Assembly: GCA_001510575.1 (NCBI GenBank)
Contig: LNGK01000008.1
Coordinates: forward strand, 2,334,077 to 2,398,076
Reading direction: 5' to 3'
DNA length: 64,000 nucleotides
Source: Knoxdaviesia capensis
Lineage: Eukaryota > Ascomycota > Sordariomycetes > Microascales > Gondwanamycetaceae
Shown here piece after piece: positions 1 through 10,488 of this stretch. The notes under the pieces are model-generated. The model searched no databases, was not told the DNA's origin, and saw only the letters and a program-made list of their open reading frames with translations. Within the stretch, counting starts at the first letter, position 1; each line of letters begins with the position of its first letter. The position numbers and the translations under genes were made by a program.

Positions 1-1500
1 GTGCTGGTGGAATTCTCTCAGGCTGTTGAGAATACAGTCGCATACACTGCATTGGAGTTTGTGTTTGGCTTTTCGTGCATGAGCAAACGCAGAGCTCTGA
101 GACTTTTGTATCGCGGCGCAAGTCGGACACGTGAAGGAGACCATACTGGCTGATGCGATGCGAGATCGGATGAGTAGAGGGATTGAGGAAATCGAAGGGT
201 GTTGAACAATTTTCTTTGAAATTGAAGAAGCAGCATAAACCTAAGAAAATGCCCGAATCGTGAATGGTGATGGATGACCGGACGGCAAGCCGTGGCAGCT
301 CCGATCCCCCGCGCTCATCTTGACCAGAGAAGAAACTGGGGGCCGGCAACGAAAGTAAGGCTGATCGTGGGCAGGTCTAGACCAATGGGATGGATGGATA
401 GGCATACCGATAGGCATACCTACCAAGTTCGGACATGCGACATGGTTATCATAACGAAGGCCGATCAGGCCGGCCGTTGCTTTCATAGGCTAGGCAGGTG
501 AGCTGCACGCACCCAGTCGGATGTTGAATCACCGTGCTATGCATGCACGCTGGAATCATCTGTCAGCCGCCAGTGGAATCATCTGGCGCGGCACCCCTCC
601 CAACCAGCCAGCCCTAAAACCTGCCATAGGTTCTGAGCTTGGTGGTTCGCTATGCCGTTCTGGGGAGGTTTTCTGGGCAAGGGTCTGAGCTTCTGGGGAG
701 CTGTGAAGTGATGACATCGGCGTATTGGACCTGTAGGAATCACATCCCGGCACTTCCCACCGTGTCCCATCGTCAATGTCACGGTAGGTTCCCTCCAGCT
801 CCGAAGATGCAGTGTGGGCGGAGTTGATACCTTATGAAATGTCTGCTTGGGGAAAAAGGCCACAAGTAGTCATATGGAGGAAGAGAACCCTGCAGTTTTT
901 GTTTTTGCTCGTGTAAGTGTGGCTGGTCCGTGCCATCGCTGACGGCCGAACAGAGCCGAAGGGGCACGGCGCAGCGGAGCAGAACAGGGCCTGAACGGCG
1001 GACGTGTCACTCGAGGCAGTCCAAGATAGCAATAGCCACAGAAAGCGTGGGGGAAACCCGCATTTTGCCCTGCCAGCAAAATGATTCTTCGTCACCTCCC
1101 ACCAATTACCCAAGCGGAAGAGATTCCAGATTCTTCCTGCCCCCCCTGGCTGCCGGGTTGGATCTGAGAGCTGGTAGTGCCGCCAGCCCCTCGCGGGACG
1201 AGGTGCTGTGCGGATCATAATCAGCGATACTGTTCCAGATGCTCTCTTTGTGGTTTGGGTGTGCTGGAATGTGCTCTGGTGACGCTGGCTCCGCGTAACA
1301 TGTTCATGGGTTGGTGGGGGGGAGGAGTAGAGAGGACACGAGCTCCAAAGGGCTGCTTTGTGCATCACTGGCTAGGACTAGCCGTGCCACAGTCTTGTCC
1401 CTCATTCCGCATGGATCCAGGATAGCTGCGCCTTTGATAGGGCAGGCAATGCCATCATACATGTGGAGTGACGCCAAGGTTAGCATGTTGACCCCGAGAG
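1..1500. other. Intergenic, no gene supported
   Basis: No reading frame here has coding character on either strand. The longest, a 178-codon minus frame at 832-1368, is rich in Cys, His and Pro, has no recognisable domain and does not show the G/C-third-position bias of the real genes. No tRNA or other RNA gene was recognised. The 5' edge may cut an unseen feature. Confidence 0.6.
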
Positions 1501-1524
1501 ACTCGAACGTTGTAAATATACAGG

Positions 1525-1995
1525 GCTGTTGGACGGCAGCGGCGCGCACGGCTACAAGGAGGTCAGCGGCATTGTCGAGCGAGCGCGCGCGCGCGCCATG
1601 ATGCGCACCATGGAGTGGGCACGTCTTCCTCGACGCCAGCGACACCGAGCTGCGCATCGACTCCAACAAGCCCATCGGCGAGGTGTTCGACATCCTCTTC
1701 GTCGTGTATCGCAGCGGCGACGCGGTGCTGAAGATCGGCAAGGACCCCAATCAGGGCAAGAAGCGTGAACACCGCCACATCATCTCGAATGTCATGAAGA
1801 TTGGCGAGTGGAACTGCGGCGATCTGACGCTGGCGCTCCCGGCGGCCCGGTCGACCATGGACGCCGGCGTTGAGATTATGGCCGATGGTCCAGGCCGGAG
1901 CTGGCGGCCCGATGGCGGCGGTCACGAAGGTCTAAATCGGCGAGGGGAAACTGATGAGTCTCTCGGCTTCGGGATGGAAATGGTTGCTTCAGGTT
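1525..1995 (+). pseudogene. Decayed GC-rich coding remnant, family not recognised
   Basis: A GC-rich island in AT-richer DNA carries two adjacent segments that read like real protein but in different frames. The first, about 1525-1580, reads LLDGSGAHGYKEVSGIVER. The second, about 1620-1995, reads FLDASDTELRIDSNKPIGEV, then FDILFVVYRSGDAVLKIGKD and on through NQGKKREHRHIISNVMKIGE. The frame changes across a GC dinucleotide run at about 1580-1600, a typical slippage site. I see no start codon with a leader and no splice pair that would join the frames. This looks like a frameshifted remnant of a gene for a protein I do not recognise. A small intact gene starting at the internal ATG 1683 (104 codons) cannot be excluded. 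Confidence 0.45.
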
Positions 1996-2432
1996 GATAC
2001 CACAAGAACATAACTGGACACGAAGAACGGGTGGTTCACGGGGTTTATGGTACTTACTTATCGATTTGTGGTGTAAGTCGAGAGGTTCTAATGATGCAGT
2101 CCTTTCGGGTTCATTATGATCGATCAGTCATCAAGAGAAATGAAATGTGTCATGTAGAGTCGCTGGTGAAGGAGGAATCTTGTGTCACGAGATGCACCCG
2201 CGTGATCAACCGGGGTCGTTACTGTATCGAATCTCTCAACTGGAAGGAGCGATGCTCACCGACACTAGAGTAGCGATGAAATGCTTATCTGATGCATAAA
2301 CCTTTCCAACATTGGCTTCTCGCTTTAAATCTCCTCCCGTATATACCTCGCATTCAGCTTGTCATTCGTTATCATCAACCATCTACACTGTTGCTATACT
2401 AATATACTTACATATGTATCTTTTTCGACGCC
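1996..2432. promoter_or_regulatory. Upstream region of the HNH-like gene
   Basis: No coding frame is supported. A TATATA box lies near 2339, about 90 bp before the first ATG of the HNH-like gene at 2433. It is followed by a pyrimidine-rich stretch, the usual fungal core-promoter arrangement. Confidence 0.35.
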
Positions 2433-3732
2433 ATGGACCATAAAAACAAAGCCTCCCACTGCGCGAGTCACCCGGGGCTAGTCACCTCGATTGTTCGATA
2501 CGCGGATCTCTCCAAGGCCGTGCCAGAACCGGGGCCCGAACCGAGCCGAACGAGCCACATGGAGCCAGGTTCTTCTTGGCACCTACCGTTCCTAATAATC
2601 GGCTTTAAATTCCACATTTACCTCCACGGCGCGCCGCAGATGCGGGCGGGGCTGGTTGTCTTAACATACCAGCACATACTTACCCCCCATGGCAAGGAAG
2701 CGTATCTTCGGGCCTTCTTCAGAGCCTTGGGGATTCCGATGGAGGATGAGCAGGGACAGCCTGTCCCTGCTGCTGTCGGTACGGTGGATGAGGCGTGGCT
2801 GGCCAAGTTTCGGGAACCGTTCTGTGATTTTGCGGACAACCTGTTTGGCAACTTCTATCTCCCAAGTATGTATCATAGACGCCCCCCGTACGCTTCCTCC
2901 CTTTTCTTCGGTCTCGCCAGTGATTGGGCTTGCAGCTTGTGTATTCTGACTTTCGATGGCACATGTTGCAGTGGTTTCGGCTGGGCGCGCCGTTGGCGGC
3001 AGGGTTCGGAAGTAGCCATACCAGATCCCCCGCAACATGGCGCCATACGACCCGGAAAGCTTTACATGTGAAAACTGCCGACTTCAAGCCCTGTGGCGGG
3101 CGTGTGCCGCTCGCGACGGCCACCGATATGTAGCGCCGGACGATGTCGAAAGCAGCGAGATGGAGCCGCGCGTGAACAACACTGTCCAGGTCATCAGCAT
3201 GCTGCCGCGAGACCTCTGCCGGGTGTATGCGCCGGACTTCAAGCCCAGCGCGTCGAAAGTGGCAGCATGGGAGCTTCTCGGCATGTTTGACGAGAGCGTG
3301 CCGGGGCTGATCCGCGGGTACGACATCTGCCGGCCGCGCAACGCCATGCTACTGACGGCTGAAGTGACAGAGAAGCTCGCGGCGGTCCGGGACATGTTTG
3401 GTGACTTCCTGGATCCGTGTGCATCGTTCTCGCCGTTTACCGGGCCGCACCAGGCCGGTGGACCGAGCCTTGGGGACGGCACCGAGCCGCTCGGCTGTCT
3501 CGACAAGCCCTGGCGGGAGCCGGTGTCGATGCGGCTCATGGCGGTGCACTATGCGCTGCGGCGTGTGGTGTATCGGGCGAAGGCGGGCGACTACGTCGAG
3601 AGGGTACTGTCGGATGAGAAATACATGACGAGCCACTCGGCGTGTGAGGATGGGTCGACGGAGCTGGGGTGGCTGGTGACGTTGTACGCGGGCGAATGGA
3701 GACGGAGGACCACGCCGAAGCGTGTGTATTGA
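2433..3732 (+). pseudogene. HNH-nuclease-like fungal protein, degenerate and interrupted
   Basis: The first coding segment (2433 to about 2865) contains GLVVLTYQHILTPHGKEAYL and ends in NLFGNFYLP. A likely intron follows, with donor GTATGT at 2866 and acceptor TTGCAG ending at 2971. Joining these puts the reading in the frame of the downstream open segment, but it meets TAG at 3013-3015 before continuing openly from the ATG at 3037 to 3732. The downstream part follows the layout of fungal HNH proteins: RACAARDGHRYV matches the CxxRDxHRCV segment, WELLGMFDESVPGLIRGYDI is the W-L-F-G-D core, and RPRNAMLLTAEVTEKL is the N-x-LxxxxH segment. Key residues are missing: the metal Cys is Tyr, the usual H of the AHI segment is Gln, and the final H is Thr. 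It is therefore probably catalytically dead. It may be a pseudogene, or the part from 3037 (231 aa) may still be expressed. Confidence 0.5.
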
Positions 3733-5923
3733 GAGGGGTGGGCAATTTTTATCTTTATTTTTGATCCTATCATTTCTAGTGGAAGCGGTCTGTTGGATTA
3801 GAATTTAAGGCAGTATTGTATAACACAGCGATTGAGCGATGAAGAAATCTGCCGCCCAAAAATATGATGCTGAACGTGGTGTTTCGGGGGCCGAGATGGC
3901 CAAATCCCGGCTGGGCGGAGGGAAATTCCCCGGGTGGGCCGAACGACCGATTCTGGATGTAACGCTACGGCCCCGGGCCGCCCGGCAGCGGAGAGAGAGC
4001 CAGCAAAGCACAGGATACAAAAAGTATGCCTTGCAGTAGCAACAAGAGTCAGAACTAGCTGGGCACATGAGTTTCCCGAGTGCGGTGGATCCGGGGCTGG
4101 AAAGCTTGAGTAGGCATGCAGCCCAGCGATTCTGTTATAGGGGGGAACCACGGGGGTTAAATGGTAGGTTGGTACAGGCGGTTCTAGCGATTCCCCGTTC
4201 GCCGAGGACGAAAGCTCGGAAATTATTAGGGGGCCCCCTAATTCTTTTCCGTGGACGGAGCTCACAGCCGCGTTCCAGGTTGAAATGAAAGAGGAAAATA
4301 AAATAAAAATAGGCATTAACCATAAGTGTCCCTTGTGACCATATTTCCTCAGACGATTGAAGTGGTCTCGTTTCGCGTCTCCCGCTCAGTTGAGCTAAGT
4401 CGGTTAGGGCGTTGGAGTAGTGGAGTGAGAGTACCTAAGCGAGAGACAGAGAGAGAGAGAGAGGGAGATGGTTTTTTGACCTGTTCATTCTTTAGTCCTA
4501 GCATGCAGGGACACAGGCTGGTCTCCGCATAAACAATCTTCCGGATGTTACCATCGCCTCCCCTGACCAGTTGCAGTGCTGGCAAATTCGGCAGAATAAA
4601 GCAGGAGATCACGGGAATAGACCACGACGACGTATACCCAATACCCCGGTGCACTGTGTCTGATACCTGTTGCCGGAAAGCCGGCAAAGCAGGCCTCCGA
4701 TAGAAACTCCATCCCACAGACTGAAGTTTCCATTCCAACCGAGAATTACGGCCGGCCTCTCCAGCCCGGGCCTGCGTGTCTGTCTTGGGAGGGTCTTGAA
4801 AAAGAACCTTCTCAGGTTTCTCAAGTTAGAGTTAGACTCGCCGGATGGCAGATTACCTCTCCCCTCAAACACAGAAAAGAAAATTAAGAAAATCAGCCTT
4901 ACCCTAACGATGGTGAGGGCGCGAGCGCCACCATTCCCAAACCACACGGCAATCTTTATTTTTATTTTTTATAACGTTCTGCAGCTTCGCTAGCCGCACT
5001 GGAATGATTGGTCGGATGACTTCGACTTGGCTTCTCTTGTTTAGTTTAGTTCCAAATTCCTTGGTGGCCTCCCTTTCTCTTTTCTCTTTTTCCCTTGTGT
5101 GACTGTGCAGCTGGTTAATTCGGCTTGGGGGAACCTTGAAAGGCTTATCTGGGGAGTAAGGTTCTGCTGTGGCTTGCTGCTGGCGTTTGTATGTAACTAT
5201 AATCAACTAGCACCAGCGAGTGCCCGGAGGAAGAGAGCAGCAGCAGGACGGCCGGCCATGAGGGTTCCTTGCGTACTATACTAACACAGACGCAAGCCGG
5301 GCGTTCGTTGACTAGACTTTGAGCGGCGTTTGGGCCGGGGCGTCCTCCAGAGCTTCCGGCTCGTGTCTTCTCTTCTTCTTCGGCAGAAAAAGCCTCCGGG
5401 AGGGGGAATGAACGAACAGCACACTGGAACATTGATCCCTGGACGTGATTTCTGCTAATAAAGACCGGCTAGTGGCACTCGCTAAACCGCACCAAGCTCA
5501 GCCCCTTCGGGCAGTTTTTTTTTTTTAATCTACCCAAGCCAACGGCGCATGATGTGTACGGAACAGCCAAACGGAGCGGGTGGATGTAGAAGTGCTGGGT
5601 TCCCAAGTGAAAGAAGAAAAAGAGAGAAAACGGAGAGAAAAAGGAGAGAAATGGGGTGTGTGTCATATCATTCACTCGTCGAACGACGCTTCTTCGGTTG
5701 AGAGTGAAGTCAAAATGTTGGCAGCGGGCCGATGGTCGATTCAAGCGACCCCCTCTCGCGTATTCTTTTTCCCTTTTTTCGATCCTTTTTTGGGATCTTG
5801 TTTTTTGTTCCTTCTTTTCATTTCTTTCCCCTGGGACCTGGCCATGGGAGCGTTGATGCCGGGATCCATGCCGTGGAGTCATGGCTGAAAAAGAACTCAC
5901 GTATAAACCGGGCAACACACGAT

Positions 5924-5925
<2 letters not shown>

Positions 5926-5959
<34 letters not shown>

Positions 5960-5960
5960 G
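5926..5960. repeat. (TG)n microsatellite
   Basis: About 17 uninterrupted TG units. It lies in non-coding DNA. A (CA)n tract on the same strand at 6412-6430 is its reverse complement, so the two could pair as an imperfect hairpin. Confidence 0.95.
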
Positions 5961-6411
5961 CTTGGGCCAGCCAGCCAAATCCAGGAAACGCGTGCCCTGC
6001 TCGAATGTGGCACACACACACGCCCAGGGTGGGAAGATATGGGCGTTGGGGAGAGTGTTTGATGTGTTATTCCCGTGGTCTCAGGGTCTCCTCGGTTCTT
6101 CGAGTGTCTTGGACCAAGAAGTCGTCAATACAGGTGACAGAGAATGCAAGATGCCTTGGCCCAACGCTTCTCGCTTGACATAGAGAGTAGAAACACTGCC
6201 AAAAGCGTCGAGGTGCCTCTTGGCCTGCCTCTGTCCCTCTTGGCACCGTCGAGACTCGCTCCCCCAAGCACCATGATCTCAGATACGCACGGGGGAGAGG
6301 GGATGGGTTTAATTCAACCGCCGAACATGTTGGGCATTGCTTTGAAAGCTTCGGGGGACATGGACCTTGCCGAATGGAGACAAAAAAAAAGGTGATCGTT
6401 TGCCGATCATA

Positions 6412-6430
6412 GCACACACACACACACACA
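6412..6430. repeat. (CA)n microsatellite
   Basis: About nine CA units in intergenic DNA, complementary to the (TG)n tract about 450 bp upstream. Confidence 0.9.
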
Positions 6431-6584
6431 ATTTCGGCAGTCATTAACACGTCGCTCGGAATCATTGGCGCGCGGCCTCCCTTCCCTCAGGTTCAGCCGC
6501 TTCTCGGGCACTTTCACAGATATCGTGGGCGTCACGGGCAGAAGAGGCGGGAACGCACGGAAATGAAGAAAAGAAAAAGTCACC

Positions 6585-6603
6585 GAGAGAGAGAGAGAGA
6601 GAG
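6585..6603. repeat. (GA)n microsatellite
   Basis: About nine GA units in non-coding DNA. Similar but shorter GA runs occur at about 4447-4462 and 6923-6938. Confidence 0.85.
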
Positions 6604-8057
6604 TGATGGAGCTCGAAAAAAAAAATTCCAGCTTGCGAAGAAGAAATGCCACTATTCCAGGTCTGCCATCCAAGTTCTGGACCTCCCGCGGCTCGCAGAC
6701 CACTCCAAACCGTCCGCCAGCTGAAAAGAGGCACAATAGCTCAAGCTGTCTACGGGGTGAAGGCAAGGCGTATTAACTTTTCTGGGTGTTCTGGAATCGA
6801 ACCTGCAGAGGGACAACAGATAAAAACGAGGGGACTGCATAAGTGGCGGCATGCATGTCTTGGTCTGTGGAACAAAGAGGCGTGCAGAACGGAGACACAA
6901 AACGCGAGAGAAAGAGACAACGAGCGAGAGAGAGAGAGCCATCAGATGAGATGAAAAGGAAGAAAAATTGTTAAATGAGCCCAGCCGCAATCGGAGACAT
7001 CCGCAAAGCAACCCTTTTCCTGCGTAGTTCTCAGCCGCTCGGACATAGAGAGCTACCACCACCACGAACTTCTTGTCCATCCCACTGAAGAGACTGCATG
7101 GAACCCACTGAGCATACGCCAGCACGAAGAAGCACCTCCAAGTTCAAGCCTTTTTTGTTCTTCTGGATCGCTAGCGGCGGCGGTGCAACATCACCGTGAC
7201 AGAATCCAGACATCAGCGGTGTTGGCCCAGACATTCTTCGTGCATGTTTTGACAGCTTCCTGTTGCTCCCACCCTCTGTCTGTCCACCGTGGATGGCTTA
7301 GCCTCTTCCCCTTCGTTGCATAGATACCCCGAGGAAGCCCGCAGCCCCTAAGACGAAGGTGGTATGGCCATTTAAGGTTGGCGGGAGGCAAATGGAACGT
7401 CCAGTACTGTATGTCTCTACCCTCCTCTCCTTCTCTCCCCCTTTCCATCGTGTATCTCCTTGCAGCTATGTGTCTCAATTCAACACCCAATGCGTTCAAA
7501 ATATGTGCAAATAGACTGTACTGTACTGTATATCTCTCCGGCAAAACACACGTCTCCCGTCTGGTCCAATATTGACGTTCAATGGCCCGTGGACATTCAG
7601 TCTTCCACTCTGATATCCCTGCGTCCAGGCAAACACCGCCCAGACTAGAGAGAGAAACACTCCGCCATGTCCGATTTTAGTACAGTACTCTACTCCACAA
7701 CACTACCTCTATCCCTCCGCCAGTCAGTCTTGGCTGATGTCTCTCTCTCTCCCTCTCTCGGTAAACTATCTGCCCTGCCCTGACTGGCCTGTCTCTCTCC
7801 CCCCTCTTCACCAGGGCACACACCTCCGGACATAACACAGCGAATCTGCCTGCCAGGCTTCAGGGGGGGCGTGTGGGGCGGGGGCCTGTGTGGAAATAAG
7901 AGACAACTGGGCCTAGCGGCCCCCATGGACCATGGAGAGAAGAGCTAGGCTGGCGCGCTCTCTGTTCGCTTCGTGCCTTGTATTCCTCCGCTGATGCTTG
8001 GACAGGCGTGTGTTCCAAGAACTTTTGGATCAGGCATCCTCGCCGTCCCATTTCGTC

Positions 8058-8066
8058 TATATAAAG
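8058..8066 (+). promoter_or_regulatory. TATA box of the GPI-type surface-protein gene
   Basis: TATATAAAG lies about 200 bp upstream of the ATG at 8262. A CT-rich tract follows at about 8095-8135, the usual fungal transcription-start context, so the 5' leader would be roughly 130-170 nt. Confidence 0.65.
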
Positions 8067-8261
8067 ACCCGGCGATCTCTCTGCCTCTCCAGACCACCTT
8101 CTGTTCCCCCCTCTCCTTCTTCCTCTTCTTCCTCTCTTGGTCTCCAAGCTTCCAAGTCAGTCTTCTTTCCCTCTCAATCTCAGTCCCCATACTCCAAAGA
8201 ATACCCTGCTTCGAATCCCTTCCCACACTCGCTTTGCTCCCCTTCATCCAGCCCGCCCACA

Positions 8262-8918
8262 ATGCTCTCCCACGCTCTCTTCACCGCGGGCCTGCTGGCC
8301 ACCGCCGTCGTGGCCGAGTTCCCCATGGCGGCCATCAAGCGCCACGCCGTGCAGCAGCAGCAGCGGCAGCCCGCCGACCTGGAGGTGCGCCAGGACGAGT
8401 TCCCCACCGAACTCGCCGGCCTGGTCCCGTCCGACTGCCTCGACGCCCTGACCGTCCTCGGGTCCGTGCCGACCCCGCCGCCCGATATCGTCGAGTTTCA
8501 GATGAGCATCACCGACCCGTGCAGCGTGCCCCCGCTGCCCACCTCGCTCCAGGACGATCTCAGCTCGTGGCTGGACGACGTCGCGTCGTGGTCGTCCGAC
8601 CACTCCGACGACCTCAACAAGGTCATCACCGCCTGCGCGGACTTCACCTCCCTCGTCGATGATACCCCCGATAGCCCCCTCACCAATGCCTGCGCCGACA
8701 GCCCCACCGCCGGCTCCGACCCGCTGCCCACCGAGACCGGCACCGAGGAGGCTAATACCACCCCTGCTGTCACCGGCACTACCAAGCCCTCCTCGGCTGC
8801 CACGGCCAAGGATGCCGGTGCTACCACCACCTCGCCCAACGCTGCTGCCCAGGAAACCGGCCTCATCTTCGGCGCTGCTGCCATCGCCGGTGTCGTGGCC
8901 ATTGTTGCTGCTCTGTAA
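8262..8918 (+). CDS. Secreted, probably GPI-anchored Ser/Thr-rich cell-surface protein
   Basis: A single exon encodes 218 aa. The start at 8262 (context CCCACAATG) gives a clear signal peptide, MLSHALFTAGLLATAVVA; the frame is open upstream to 7998, but that part is the CT-rich leader. A Lys-Arg pair near residue 27 could be a Kex2 site, followed by a Gln run. The middle (about 45-140) holds four cysteines in SDC, DPC, TACADF and NACADS contexts, probably forming two disulfides. The tail is a Ser/Thr/Ala/Pro-rich stalk ending in the hydrophobic segment LIFGAAAIAGVVAIVAAL, typical of a GPI-attachment signal. The overall layout is that of small fungal cell-wall proteins. The exact family was not recognised, and a function in the wall is inferred from architecture only. 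It converges on another cell-wall-type gene. Confidence 0.85.
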   Translation: MLSHALFTAGLLATAVVAEFPMAAIKRHAVQQQQRQPADLEVRQDEFPTELAGLVPSDCLDALTVLGSVPTPPPDIVEFQMSITDPCSVPPLPTSLQDDLSSWLDDVASWSSDHSDDLNKVITACADFTSLVDDTPDSPLTNACADSPTAGSDPLPTETGTEEANTTPAVTGTTKPSSAATAKDAGATTTSPNAAAQETGLIFGAAAIAGVVAIVAAL

Positions 8919-9473
8919 ATTGATGTATCCAATCTTGAAAGAAGATGAAAAAGAAATCTGACCGAAATGCTGGCTTCGTCTCCGCCTGGTGTCGTCCATC
9001 AGACTTCATCCGTTCTCTTTAATTTCTACCCCCACTCAAGAAGCTATTCTACCTGGCTTCTCTGTTCTTTTTAATATACCTGCCTTCGTTTCTTGGCCCT
9101 GTTCCACGCTTGACTTGTCCAGTGACTGTGTATCCCTCCATGTGTGTCCCGAATCTGTTTGCCGCTGTTTGCATCTCCCGATCCCCATACTATGTCACTT
9201 TCAGCCATCGGTGGTTTCATCTACGACAATTCAGTGATACTCGAGGTCAACTTGAGCGAAGGGGAGAAAGAAGAAGAAGAAAAAAGAAGGTGAGTCAATG
9301 TATTTGGTCAAAAGGGTATCTATGCTAAGTAGTCATGATGAAGAACGATGATAATAATCGCGGTCCGAGGACACAACAACCTCTCCTGTCTGGGCCCAGA
9401 GTTCTCCTCTCCTTTCTTGGCGGGCAGTGGACTTGCTTCCTTTTCTTTTTTTTTTTTTTCATTCCTGTCCTCC
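8919..9473. other. Shared 3' region between two convergent genes
   Basis: This 555-bp stretch holds the 3' ends of the two convergent cell-surface genes. It is T-rich, with purine-rich tracts near 9258-9285 and a 13-T run near 9447. No coding frame is supported. Confidence 0.6.
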
Positions 9474-10488
9474 TTACTGGTACTTGTAAGCACCGTCTTG
9501 GTAGCCGTGGATGCTTCTCGACGTGACAAGCTTCACCCGCTTGCAGTCTCCGGTCGGGCGCTGGGTATCGGGGGAAAAGATCTGCATCTTCTGCAGATAG
9601 GTCGGGGGCATCTGGGATTGGGGAATACCGCTCGAATTGGTCGGGCATGCAAACCACAGGTGGTCGGGAGCCGTTGAGCTGAACATACCATTGTCGTAGG
9701 CCGTGGCGCCCTTGCCCGCGAGTTGCAGTCCAATGGCCTCGTTGGCCTTGCCACCACTGGTGTAGGTGAGGGCTCCGGTATCGGGGTGGATGTACCAGAA
9801 CTGTCCGCCGGCAACATGAGTGGCCTGGAGATATGAGAGGAAGGGATGATAAGGTTAGCACGGAACTACGTCGTACAGCAACAACAATCAACGAGTCTTG
9901 TCTGTGTAGGCACAGTATACTTACCATGCGGCCCTCTGCGGCAAAGACCGTGTTGTTCTGGAAGCTGGCACAAGGATATCCAGGAGTATCCATACACCAC
10001 GAGCAGGTCATGGCGGTGTGGCCAAACACAAAGCTCTGGCCACAAGCATGAACAATGCGCTTGTCCAGAGCAGCGTCGTTGGAAGCAACAGTCATCCGGT
10101 ACGGAAGCTCAGCCCGGGGCAGGAGATGGAGAATGGTAGGACCGCCTGCAGCTCCGGGGTACGGCTCACCCTCAGCATCGGGGGGTCCCTCGCAGTAGTA
10201 CATTCCAGGATCGTAGCACTCCTGGCCGCAAGCATGCATCGGAGTGCCGGCACTGATAGGGCACAGCTGCGAGTCACCGTAGCATGAGTACTCTTCAGGA
10301 TAGTAGGGCTTGGTTCCGCAGTACTGCGGGGGGGTGGTGGGGGGAGGGACGGGGGGAGTCGGGACGCTGGCGTTGAAGACAAAGGGAGACGAGACAACCC
10401 GGGTACCGGAAGGAATAGTGGCAGCCGTAGCCAGTCTGGGGGCAGACAGCAGCAGGAACGCAGCAGTGGCCAGAATGCTCGAAGCCAT
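9474..10488 (-). CDS. Secreted CBM52-type carbohydrate-binding cell-wall protein
   Basis: Two exons, 10488-9925 and 9824-9474, encode 304 aa; the 100-bp intron has donor GTAAGT and an acceptor ending CTCCAG. The signal peptide is MASSILATAAFLLLSAPRLA. After a Pro-rich linker comes QYCGTKPYYPEEYSCYGDSQ followed by LCPI (about residues 55-80). This is the Cys/Tyr pattern of carbohydrate-binding domain CBM52 (Pfam Carb_bind), first described in the fission yeast septum endo-1,3-beta-glucanase. The rest, with CSWC, GQFWYIHPDTGALTYTSGGK and HLWFACP, resembles the fungal IgE-binding/cell-wall protein family. No catalytic domain is visible, so binding of wall beta-glucan is the likely role (inference). 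A 53-bp 5'-UTR intron is possible just upstream (10557-10505, donor GTATGA, acceptor GTCAG). Confidence 0.85.

Larger units (their letters stand above)
3733..8057. other. Long intergenic region with microsatellites
   Basis: No frame in this 4.3 kb is convincing as a gene. It contains dinucleotide repeats, poly-T/C tracts and several GA-rich blocks. The first base of the interval follows the HNH-like stop and the last precedes the TATA box of the next gene. Multi-exon genes with very short exons or RNA genes without strong motifs would be missed by eye. Confidence 0.5.

Noticed and set aside
6788..6802. ggaatcgaacc, complement of a tRNA T-loop box
   Set aside because: No matching acceptor, anticodon or D arm can be paired around it on the minus strand.
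7998..8261. 88-codon in-frame extension of the GPI-type protein
   Set aside because: It contains the TATA box and the CT-rich leader, and using it would bury the clear signal peptide that starts at 8262.
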